From contig NZ_CP139247.1 in the NCBI RefSeq assembly GCF_034087045.1, forward strand, positions 4,242,001 to 4,306,000: 64,000 nt of DNA, written 5' to 3'. Shown here piece after piece: positions 55,251-62,906 of this stretch. Under the pieces are notes generated by a model. That model saw only the letters and a program-made list of their open reading frames with translations. It searched no databases and was not told the DNA's origin. The position numbers and the translations under genes are program-made. The stretch comes from Chitinophaga sancti (lineage in GTDB: Bacteria > Bacteroidota > Bacteroidia > Chitinophagales > Chitinophagaceae). Within the stretch, counting starts at the first letter, position 1. Each line of letters starts with the position of its first letter.

Positions 55251-55532
55251 AATAGGGTGTATAAGTGTTATAGGCATGATGGGATGACGGATAAGACCTG
55301 GAATGTGCTGGCGGTGTATGTGAATGTGAATGGGGAAAGTGAGGTGGTATTTAAATCATTCAAAGCAGTAGTGGTTTTATCCAGAAAATTTGATTTTAAT
55401 AATGGTTATTGTGGTAAGGCGGGTAGGAAAGGAGAACGTTCTATCATTGAATTTTCCAATTATTATAATAAGAGTTTAGGAGATACATCCTTCATTTTAG
55501 CGGGTCTTTTGGAGGTTAAAAAATTTACTTGA
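55251..55532 (+). pseudogene. Degenerate RHS core fragment plus unknown tail
   Basis: It begins in RHS core (NRVYKCYRHDGMTDKTW against NRVYKGYTHGGVTDKTW) equivalent to ~25612, then lacks the YVRDAAG segment before NVLAVY. RHS similarity ends by about 55345. The rest (SFKAVVVLSRKFDFNNGYCG to ILAGLLEVKKFT) is unrecognised and could be the end of a toxin tip or an immunity protein. The most diverged RHS copy in the window. Confidence 0.55.
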
Positions 55533-55546
55533 ATATATTACCTTGA

Positions 55547-56992
55547 TTTAGTCAAATTCGAATAAATAATAATTTCTTCATTTTTCTATAATCTGGTGGC
55601 TGTTTTGCAAGAATATCATCTATGATATTTCGTATTGATCGTAATGTTAATTTGAGAACAGATCTTATCAATAAGATGATGTCTTGTGTTGTTACCCAAA
55701 CCTTTTCTTCATAGCAAAAGAGTTTTTGAGTGTTCAGGAACAGTTGCGCCAACATCACCATAGCCATGTGCTTATGCCAGCTTTGAGCGCTCCGGGTCTG
55801 ATACTCATTTAGTCCTAACTCTTTTTTACCTTCTCTAAATGATTTTTCAATAAAGAATCGCTTGCACTGCATATAAGCCAACTCTTTTATTGATGCCCCA
55901 GGTTTATAGCACAGGCTATATTTAATGGTACCATCAACATCTTTTCTAATTAATAATTGAAGCACCTGACGCTTCTCTGTTAACGGATTGAATATATAAA
56001 TCTCTCTGCAATGGAACCAGGCAAACAGTTTTTTTCCTTTGCTTTGATGACGTATTTTCATCCACGTCCAATCCTTCTTTTTCAATCCAGACATGTATTT
56101 ACGGATTGATATAGATTCTCTGTTTGGTCGTGCGTAAACATTTTTAGGTCCTCTTTTTCCTGGTACGCTGACTGGAACTCTCATTTGGAATGCCTCCAGC
56201 CAGATCCCATGGCTATCTGGTACATCGGCAACGAATGGTAAACCTATCTTTATCAAATAACACAATAGATTTGCATCTCGGCCATAAAATGCATCAAAGC
56301 AGACCCATTTTACCTTCACCTTTAATTTTAGCACTACATGATCAATGATTTCCTTAGCAAGGTCAATTTTAGTGGCTTCTGATCCTAAAGACAATCTGGC
56401 TTGAACAAGATTAACAAGGCTACCTCCGCATAAAGCTCCAAACACACCAACCTGACAGTTGTCTGTTTTTCCAATCTGGCCGCAGTACTGCCTTTTCACC
56501 CTGCAGAGAGCTTCCCCTTTTTAGGATTGCCGCTTTCATCAACTATAAAACAAGTATCGTCTTCCAGTCCACACTGTTGTAAAAGATGCCAGAAGTCTAA
56601 AGTTATCTTATCCATCAGCTTCGAATAACACCACTTGCCAACGGTTATAAAATGGTGTAAGCATTGCTGACTAGTATTCTGAAGTTCCTGAGCCATCACC
56701 TGGCAATTACGTCGTCGACTAACCATTAAGCCCTTCAAATAAGAAGATGCATTTGCTGTTCCGTCTTTTGTCTTGCTTTTAAAGTAAAATGTGAAGCTGA
56801 GAAGAAATTGTAACAACCGACTCTCTACGAGTCGGAAATTGCTTATTTTCGACTCATATTTTTGTTTATTAATTAAGCCCGTTCGGTTTCTACTGTTTGG
56901 GCTTTTCTTTTGGGATGATGCAAAGGTATGCAAAACCCGCTTCCGTGCAAAGTTTCGACTATAATATGTAAAGAACTATAATTTGACTAAAC
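55547..56992 (-). mobile_element. IS701-type element with TTTAGTCAAATT ends
   Basis: TTTAGTCAAATT at 55547-55558 is matched by its complement AATTTGACTAAA at 56980-56991, giving 12-bp perfect terminal repeats around a single, frameshifted transposase gene. Total length is ~1.45 kb, normal for the family. A target duplication was not obvious. Confidence 0.7.
55552..56933 (-). pseudogene. IS701-family transposase, split by a one-base frameshift
   Basis: The N-terminal frame (56496-56933, 145 residues) contains YLKGLMVSRRRNCQVMAQEL and ends CFIVDESGNPKKGKLSAG; the first catalytic Asp is in VDESG. The C-terminal frame (55552-56499, 315 residues) resumes exactly with VKRQYCGQIGKTDNCQVGVF and runs through WVCFDAFYGRD (second Asp) and FFIEKSFREGKKELGLNEYQ (Glu). 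The junction is GCAGGGTGAAAAGG; one extra G would restore a ~460-residue protein of normal length. No typical slippery heptamer was seen, so a disabling mutation or sequencing error is more likely than programmed frameshifting. Confidence 0.8.
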
Positions 56993-57021
56993 AGAGTTAC
57001 ATCAAAAATGTAATAGAAATT

Positions 57022-57411
57022 ATGAAAGATGCGATTATTATCACAGACTCAAAATTTGAATTGTCCAATTTTAAAGAATATGCAAAGAGCTTATTTAAAT
57101 TTAATGACGCAAATGAATTTCAAATTGAATATTATATTCCTTATGAACAGGAAAGTTATTTTTCCATATCAAAGGATAATACTATTTTTAATTTAATGGA
57201 AAATAATGAACAGGATCTTATCAGATCTGAGTTTATTACTTTCAATATTTTTGCCTGCCTCTTTTATGAATTCAGTTATTTGAAAAGCATAGTAGCAGCT
57301 ATTCCCCCGGAAAGAAAAATTATCATTGATAATGACCACGGAACACTTATGCGAATGGAAGAGTTTTTAAATCTTAATTCATATGAAGAGTTCACAAGGG
57401 GTTTTGAATAA
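57022..57411 (+). CDS. Orphan immunity-like protein, 129 residues
   Basis: Function not recognised. The frame is open back to the IS701 right end at 56983 and the first ATG is at 57022 (MKDAIIITDSKFELSNFKEY), so either this is the start or the IS removed the original N-terminus. Acidic, aromatic-rich sequence (FQIEYYIPYEQESYFSISKD, RKIIIDNDHGTLMRMEEFLN) with no signal peptide resembles the other immunity-like proteins here. No toxin tip is adjacent. Confidence 0.45.
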   Translation: MKDAIIITDSKFELSNFKEYAKSLFKFNDANEFQIEYYIPYEQESYFSISKDNTIFNLMENNEQDLIRSEFITFNIFACLFYEFSYLKSIVAAIPPERKIIIDNDHGTLMRMEEFLNLNSYEEFTRGFE

Positions 57412-57721
57412 GGTATGTTGAGAATAATTTCGGTGTGGCCTTATGATGTTTAATTTTGTTGTCGGAAATGATATCGCTTATCTATTGTAATTTTGCTGGA
57501 TCTATTCGAAAATTGGGAACGGAGCAATTTCCTGAAATATGGGAACCATATATTATATCAACGTGTAAGATCCATAATCCATTTTGATTGTCAAAACAAA
57601 ATTATCAGGTTTATAAAACAATTGTTCCTTTAACCAGAATATTGGATAATAAAGTGCAGCCTAAACCTTCGATATTTTTTCCTGTAAAGTAGTTCTTTAG
57701 CAAACCCAGAATTAGTTAGTT
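57412..57721. other. Non-coding stretch
   Basis: AT-rich with stops in all frames at short intervals. I see no RNA gene, IS terminus or RHS match. Confidence 0.4.
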
Positions 57722-58138
57722 ATGAAACATATAGAACGTAATGCAAAAAGAGGATTTGGTCAGCCTGTTATTATAGGTAGAAGATTGACCGTCTTTAGTA
57801 TTGTATCACATGCCCTTAATAGGGATAATGTAAGTGACTATCTTGAAGAATTTGAACCTTCTAAGTAAGAATTGAAAGCGGCTGTTTTTTATTGTAAAGA
57901 TAAGGAATGTAAGGTTGTTAAAAGCCCACTTGATCATTATTGTGATGGATGTATTTTGAGGAGTATCAGCGAGGGATGGAAATCCATCAAAGATGATTTT
58001 ATAGAGTCGGACGGAATATCAATATCTAAAGATGGCAAGACCTTATTTTTAGGATCAGTAAATGAACTTGAAGACTCTGAGTTTGGTGTAATGGGATGGA
58101 TGCTTGCGGAAGCAGTAGGAAAAAGATGGTTCACATAA
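57722..58138 (+). pseudogene. DUF433-like protein interrupted by an in-frame stop
   Basis: From ATG 57722 the frame reads KHIERNAKRGFGQPVIIGRR, LTVFSIVSHALNRDNVSDYL, EEFEPSK, then TAA (57866-57868), and continues in the same frame with ELKAAVFYCKDKECKVVKSP to a stop at 58138. GxPVIxGRRxTVxxIV.......V..Y...F.....L..A..Y is the DUF433 (VapB-type antitoxin/immunity) pattern, spanning the stop codon, so this was one ~139-residue gene. The C-terminal part has CxDxxC and DHYCDGCILR motifs and may still be translated separately. Likely a nonsense-mutated immunity gene. Confidence 0.6.
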
Positions 58139-58216
58139 ATGTATACCTGAAACAAGTTCTATAATGCTTCTCCTTAAATTGTAATGTTCAATACATAGTT
58201 AAGCATTATATCAAAA

Positions 58217-58331
58217 TACAAGCGCTATTAATTCAGATATCCTTACTATTAAAATTCTGGGTGTAATCTCCCGATGTCCTCTCTATCTGCGGTTTAAAAC
58301 CCCATACTGCCAATCCTTTTAATGTCCTTAT
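58217..58331 (-). pseudogene. Decayed 3' end of a radical SAM gene copy
   Basis: The minus strand reads LAVWGFKPQIERTSGDYTQN, matching the C-terminus of the intact radical SAM protein at 60969-62267 (YGYFNPPMERITGDYTQDF). At DNA level about 45 of 55 bases agree between 58257-58311 and 60987-61041. Similarity continues into the 3' flank (AATTCA.ATAT.CTT). Only the gene end is present; no function is possible. Confidence 0.65.
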
Positions 58332-58512
58332 GTTGAACTTATAGCAGGATCGTTACAGCTTCACCAGCGTTACCAAAACTCCCTATATACGCACTAATCC
58401 ACTTTTCAGTTTCCCTTTTTGCCCCTTTTAAACAATAACATTTTCTTGAAAACCAGCCTCTTACATCCCCCGTAGATAAAGGTGTTAACAATCCTAATCA
58501 AAAATTTCAATT

Positions 58513-59067
58513 ATGAAAAAACTGGCACTGTTTGCAATGATCGCCTTTGCAACAATTATAACATCTACATCTCAGGCGCAGGAAAAAACAGTTATGGTAG
58601 GAGGTGCTGCTATGTATCCTTCTAAGAATATCATCGAAAATGCTGTTAATTCAAAAGATCATACTACGCTCGTTGCCGCAGTAAAAGCTGCTGGTCTTGT
58701 AGAAACACTGCAGGGAGCAGGTCCTTTCACCGTTTTCGCACCTACTAACAAGGCATTTGATAAATTGCCAAAAGGTACTGTCGAAACATTGCTTAAACCA
58801 GAAAACAAAACAATGCTGCAGGGTGTACTCACTTACCATGTAGTAGCCGGAAATCTGGATAGTAAAGCGATTGCAGCGCTGATTAAAAAAGGGAATGGCA
58901 AAGCGGAATTAACAACGGTGCAGGGTGGGAAATTATGGCTCTGGATGGAAGGTGGTAAACTGATGATCAAGGATGAAAAAGGTGATGTGGCAAAAGTAAC
59001 GATTAAGGATGTTCATCAGAGCAATGGCGTGATTCATGTGGTTGATCAGGTATTGATGCACAAATAA
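58513..59067 (+). CDS. Secreted FAS1 (fasciclin) domain protein
   Basis: 184 residues. Signal peptide MKKLALFAMIAFATIITSTSQAQ, then a short linker and one FAS1 domain (~38-184): NIIENAVNSKDHTTLVAAVK, the H1 motif GAGPFTVFAPTNKAFDKLP, the conserved YHVV (~113), and the H2 region NGVIHVVDQVLM at the end. Full-length for a single-domain bacterial FAS1 protein. These act outside the cytoplasm, usually in adhesion or envelope roles. It is followed by a strong bidirectional terminator. No clear TAnnTTTG promoter upstream. Confidence 0.92.
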   Translation: MKKLALFAMIAFATIITSTSQAQEKTVMVGGAAMYPSKNIIENAVNSKDHTTLVAAVKAAGLVETLQGAGPFTVFAPTNKAFDKLPKGTVETLLKPENKTMLQGVLTYHVVAGNLDSKAIAALIKKGNGKAELTTVQGGKLWLWMEGGKLMIKDEKGDVAKVTIKDVHQSNGVIHVVDQVLMHK

Positions 59068-59086
59068 TCGCTTCGGATTTTTGCTT

Positions 59087-59133
59087 AAAACAAAAGAGCT
59101 TGTATCAACAAAAGATACAAGCTCTTTTGTTTT
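59087..59133. terminator. Bidirectional terminator after the FAS1 gene
   Basis: A 20-bp perfect stem (59087-59106 with 59114-59133) has a 7-nt loop, with A-run and T-run flanks on both sides. The core AAAAGAGCTTGTATC is shared with the hairpin at 60912-60950, and the following ~25 bp (TTTAAATATTCTTACTACTA) also resemble that copy. Confidence 0.85.
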
Positions 59134-59370
59134 AAATATTCTTACTACTAATGGTGAGATGCAACATTAGATCCAGACAGTTAATTTATTTAACTTTACA
59201 AAACAAAGACAGCAAAAGAACAAAAAATATGCGTAGAAAGTATGGCGCATCCTTAAAAGAAAAAGTAATAAAAATGGTGCATCTGGGGTATTTTAGTAAG
59301 AAATGATCGCAGTGATAAGGCCGCAGGAACATTTGCCCAATACCTTGCTGCATTGTCGTGGAATTTAATT

Positions 59371-59378
59371 TATATTTG
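59371..59378 (+). promoter_or_regulatory. Possible -7 element, unusually close to the start codon
   Basis: TATATTTG fits TAnnTTTG and ends 5 bp before the ATG at 59384, which would give an almost leaderless transcript. TTG triplets at 59345 and 59353 have non-standard spacing for a -33 element. Weak. Confidence 0.3.
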
Positions 59379-59383
59379 TTTAC

Positions 59384-60910
59384 ATGAATAAGTATCCAAT
59401 AGGCTTACAGGATTTTAGAAAAATAAGAAAGGAGGGGTTTATATATATAGATAAAACTCAACCAATCTATAATCTGATAGATTCTGGAAATTATTATTTC
59501 CTGAGTCGTCCAAGGCGTTTTGGAAAATCACTATTACTGTCAACTATTAAGGAGATCTTCAATGGGAACAAAGAGCTTTTTGAAGGGCTGTGGATACATG
59601 ATAAATGGAATTGGGAACAAAAGCATCCTGTGATACATCTCAGATATAGTCAGATTGATTATAAGGGACTCGGGTTGGTAGAAGCGATTAGTAAAGAGCT
59701 CGACTTTTTAGCATCAGAATTTGGCATTCAGTTAAGTGAAGAAAGTATTGCATTGAAATTCAGGGAACTGATCAGGAAAGTGGCTAAGAATGGCCGGGTG
59801 GTGATCCTGATTGATGAATATGATAAACCCATTACAGACTATCTGGAAGATCTGGAACAAGTGGAGAAGCACAGGGCAGTGTTTAAAAGTTTTTATTCTG
59901 TATTAAAAGACGCCGACGAATATATCCGTTTGTTACTTATCACAGGCGTAAGCCGTTTTCCCAAGGTGAGTATTTTCTCAGATTTAAATAATCTTAATGA
60001 TATTACGATCCATCGTAACTATGCCACTATTGTTGGTATTACTCAGCAGGAACTGGAGAAAACCTTTGCAGAAGAGATAGCCGATATACAGACACAGCAG
60101 CCTGATTTATTAAGCAAATTAAAGCTATGGTACAATGGATATGCCTGGCATCAGGATGCTGATCGGGTTTATAATCCTTTTTCGGTTTTGAAATATATGG
60201 ATGGCCGTGATTTTAGAAATTACTGGTTTCAAACGGGGACACCTACCTGGTTAGTAAACTTAATGAAGCATAATAGGGAGTTTAACCTTGAAAATATTGA
60301 AATTGGGGAAAATGCATTGAGCAATTTTAATGTCGAAAACATTGCTACTGTCCCTGTTTTGTTCCAGACAGGTTATCTGACTATTAAAAATTATAATGAT
60401 ACAATTTATGAGTTAAAATATCCCAATAAGGAAGTCGAGGATAGTTTGAATGATGCCTTACTGAGCGCTTACAGAAATGTATATCCTGGTAATGACTCGA
60501 TGGCGGTTACTAATGATTTGGGCAAAGCACTGAAGAATAATGATATCCCCCGAATGATAAAAGCACTCGATGTACTTTTATCCACCATCCCATATGATCA
60601 TTGGAAAGCAGAAAGTGAATCTATTTTTCACATCATTGTCCATCTCTCCTTTAAACGTTTAGGTCTTGATGTCCGTAGCGAAGTGCATAGCGCTACCGGA
60701 AGGTGCGATGTACTGGTTTTTACTGATCAATATATTTTTGCTGTAGAACTGAAGCTGAATGGCAATGCACAGGGTGCAATTGATCAGATTGTAGAGAAGG
60801 GATATCTTCGTTCTTACGAGTTGGATCCAAGAAAAAAAATAGCTGTCGGTATTAATTTCTCAGCTGAGAAAAGAGCCGTATCAGAATTTCTTGTTAAAGA
60901 ATTGAAATAA
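59384..60910 (+). CDS. AAA-ATPase-like / PD-(D/E)XK nuclease-like protein
   Basis: 508 residues. The opening (KYPIGLQDFRKIRKEGFIYI, DKT) and RPRRFGKSLLLSTIKEIF (Walker-A-like, ~44-60) define the AAA-ATPase_like family common in Bacteroidota. Walker B-like residues are VVILIDEYDKPI (~141-152). The C-terminal ~80 residues (LGLDVRSEVHSATGRCDVLV, then IFAVELKLNGNAQGAIDQI) form a DUF1703-type PD-(D/E)XK nuclease-like domain with D and ExK present. The biological role of the family is unsettled; such genes are usually mobile and multicopy. It is flanked on both sides by copies of the same hairpin terminator, as if inserted there. Confidence 0.88.
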   Translation: MNKYPIGLQDFRKIRKEGFIYIDKTQPIYNLIDSGNYYFLSRPRRFGKSLLLSTIKEIFNGNKELFEGLWIHDKWNWEQKHPVIHLRYSQIDYKGLGLVEAISKELDFLASEFGIQLSEESIALKFRELIRKVAKNGRVVILIDEYDKPITDYLEDLEQVEKHRAVFKSFYSVLKDADEYIRLLLITGVSRFPKVSIFSDLNNLNDITIHRNYATIVGITQQELEKTFAEEIADIQTQQPDLLSKLKLWYNGYAWHQDADRVYNPFSVLKYMDGRDFRNYWFQTGTPTWLVNLMKHNREFNLENIEIGENALSNFNVENIATVPVLFQTGYLTIKNYNDTIYELKYPNKEVEDSLNDALLSAYRNVYPGNDSMAVTNDLGKALKNNDIPRMIKALDVLLSTIPYDHWKAESESIFHIIVHLSFKRLGLDVRSEVHSATGRCDVLVFTDQYIFAVELKLNGNAQGAIDQIVEKGYLRSYELDPRKKIAVGINFSAEKRAVSEFLVKELK

Positions 60911-60911
60911 C

Positions 60912-60950
60912 TAAAAGAGCTTGTATCTTATCCTGATACAAGCTCTTTTA
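60912..60950. terminator. Bidirectional terminator between convergent genes
   Basis: TAAAAGAGCTTGTATC (60912-60927) pairs perfectly with 60935-60950 around a 7-nt loop, with T-run and A-run flanks. It serves the ATPase gene (+) and the radical SAM gene (-), whose stop codon is at 60969-60971. Confidence 0.88.
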
Positions 60951-60968
60951 ATTCAAATATTCTTCCAA

Positions 60969-62267
60969 CTAAAAATGAGCAAAATCCTGCGTGTAATCTC
61001 CCGTTATCCTCTCCATCGGCGGGTTAAAATACCCATACTTCAAATGCGGGAACTCTTCATGTATCAAATCCTGCAATTGCTTCACACCCAAACACTGACC
61101 TGGATCTGTAATTCCTAATCTTCCGAGATACCAATCCGGATCAATATTGAAATTCCTCCACTGTATCATCTTCAGATTCGTATCCCTGATCAGCTTGCGC
61201 AGCGCCTCATATTCATCCTCACTATCCGTCATTCCTGGAAACACGAAGTAATTAATTGAAGTCCATCCATTGAACTCATTCACCACTTTCAAACTCTCCA
61301 CGATATCTTCGAACTGATAATTATTCGGTCTGTAATAAGGCGTATAATACTTCTCCTGCGCAGAATTCAAACTCACACGAATACTATTCAACCCCACCTT
61401 ACACAATTCTCTCACCGCATCCGGCTTACTACCATTCGTATTGATATTGATACTCCCTTTCGAAGTATGTTTCCTCATCTCAATGATCGACTCACGGATC
61501 GTCTCCCACATCAGCAACGGCTCTCCTTCACAACCCTGTCCGAAAGACACGATCGGGAAAGGCGCTGTTTCCAGGTGGGGTACGGTGAATTCTACAATCT
61601 CTTCCGCTGTCGGCTTAAACCGCAAACGATCCTGTGTAGAAACAATCGTTTCCTCTTCCGGCTGGAACGAAATACAACCAATACAATTGGCATTACAAGC
61701 CGGTGATGAAGGAATCGGACATTCCCAACGACCCATAAAATAATTACGCGCCGCAGGACAATGATACGTCAACGCACAATTATCAGCCAGGTGTTTTACC
61801 AATCTGTTGTGCGGATATGCCTGGATCAGGTCTTTTACTCCCTGCTTTACTTTCTTCTCATCAAAACCACCACATTCCTGTCTGATATCATCTTCAATTC
61901 TCACTGCCGGTACATAAAACTTTCCATCCAGCCAACCTACTGCTGTATAGCAGAACAATGGCAGCGTAGGAGCATCCGGCAAGGTCTCATATGCCGCTAT
62001 ATAAAATCCTGTATGCGCAGGGGGAATAAAGGCAGCTACCGCCCATCCTTTATCGCACAACTGCATCTCGCCGGTTTCGGCATTCAATCCAATTCCACGA
62101 CGACCAGGCAATTCATACAATGACCCGCCTTCCGGCAGTTCTATCCATTCGTCCAGTTCTATAGGCCATGCATCCCAGCCACTACGGCCGGTGGTAAGCA
62201 TGGTTGTATCTTCGAAAATATTCCCCTGACCGTCGGAATATAAAATGTACGGCGACTGTTTTAACAT
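60969..62267 (-). CDS. Radical SAM protein
   Basis: 432 residues, cytoplasmic. An N-terminal domain of ~180 residues (MLKQSPYILYSDGQGNIFED, TTMLTTGRSGWDAWPIELDE) precedes a radical SAM core with the cluster motif SPACNANCIGC (~189-197), that is CxxxCxxC. SFGQGCEGEPLL follows in the place of the GGE motif, then ININTNGS and SLNSAQEKYYTPYYRP. It ends GDYTQDFAHF. Substrate unknown; no specific subfamily or SPASM domain recognised. It starts 12 bp after the membrane-protein gene and is probably in one transcript with the two genes upstream. Confidence 0.88.
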   Translation of the reverse strand: MLKQSPYILYSDGQGNIFEDTTMLTTGRSGWDAWPIELDEWIELPEGGSLYELPGRRGIGLNAETGEMQLCDKGWAVAAFIPPAHTGFYIAAYETLPDAPTLPLFCYTAVGWLDGKFYVPAVRIEDDIRQECGGFDEKKVKQGVKDLIQAYPHNRLVKHLADNCALTYHCPAARNYFMGRWECPIPSSPACNANCIGCISFQPEEETIVSTQDRLRFKPTAEEIVEFTVPHLETAPFPIVSFGQGCEGEPLLMWETIRESIIEMRKHTSKGSININTNGSKPDAVRELCKVGLNSIRVSLNSAQEKYYTPYYRPNNYQFEDIVESLKVVNEFNGWTSINYFVFPGMTDSEDEYEALRKLIRDTNLKMIQWRNFNIDPDWYLGRLGITDPGQCLGVKQLQDLIHEEFPHLKYGYFNPPMERITGDYTQDFAHF

Positions 62268-62279
62268 ACTGAGTTGTGA

Positions 62280-62906
62280 TTAAAGCCTGCTCTTAAAAAA
62301 TGCATTCATTTCAGCTTCTTTATCTGCACCGGGTTCATCCAAAACTTCCAGTTGCAGTACTTTGTTGTCTTTAAAGTCTAAAGTGAGCAGGTCGTTGCGC
62401 AAAATTAAGTTATTCAGGCGGCTCCAGCTAATCACCTTTTCTGAGAAGGTGGTAGGCAGGATAGCACCATTGATATCTACTTTAATATATGAAGGCATGA
62501 AAATCTTGTATTCTGCATAACCAATGTACGCCGTGGCAATACCTGTGAGGAACAGGAAACCGGCTACCAGCGGCTGCATATGGGTTAACACATACAAACA
62601 CCCTGTGAGACAGGCAAACGCCTGTACGGTACGTGCAAGACTGTTGGCAGACTGTATATTCTTAAACCTCCTCATCATAAAAGGGAAGACAAGGCTACCA
62701 ATGCCCAGCAGGAAAAAGAAACCCGCCACGAACCAGTTAGGGTTGGGCCTGTTGTAAATACCGATGGTAATTAATAAAAAAAGTATGCCGATGAGGCCAT
62801 GCATAGCTGGCTGCAACCGCAAGCGGGTCATGGCATTGGGATGTAAGATCCTTATTTTATAAGATTGCATGTGTGTAATTACTTGTTTTGAAAACCCCGC
62901 CGGCAT
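62280..62906 (-). CDS. Membrane protein with four hydrophobic segments
   Basis: 208 residues. Hydrophobic helices at about 34-50, 56-76, 90-106 and 112-128, then a soluble C-terminal domain (FMPSYIKVDINGAILPTTFS, EKVISWSRLNNLILRNDLLT, LDFKDNKVLQLEVLDEP) whose strand pattern resembles bacterial PH-like domains. Function unknown. The ATG at 62906 overlaps the stop of the arginase-family gene (TAATG), suggesting translational coupling. A second ATG at 62870 (MQSYKIRILHPNAMTRL) gives an equally plausible N-terminus. Confidence 0.7.
   Translation of the reverse strand: MPAGFSKQVITHMQSYKIRILHPNAMTRLRLQPAMHGLIGILFLLITIGIYNRPNPNWFVAGFFFLLGIGSLVFPFMMRRFKNIQSANSLARTVQAFACLTGCLYVLTHMQPLVAGFLFLTGIATAYIGYAEYKIFMPSYIKVDINGAILPTTFSEKVISWSRLNNLILRNDLLTLDFKDNKVLQLEVLDEPGADKEAEMNAFFKSRL

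Noticed and set aside
52164..55253. AAT as target duplication of the IS21-type element
   Set aside because: Three bases is below the usual 4-8 bp and expected by chance; the flanks come from different places in RHS.
59229..59310. Start of an IS3-type orfA (MRRKYGASLKEKVIKMVHLG)
   Set aside because: Only ~25 codons before a stop; too short to support a transposase remnant by eye.
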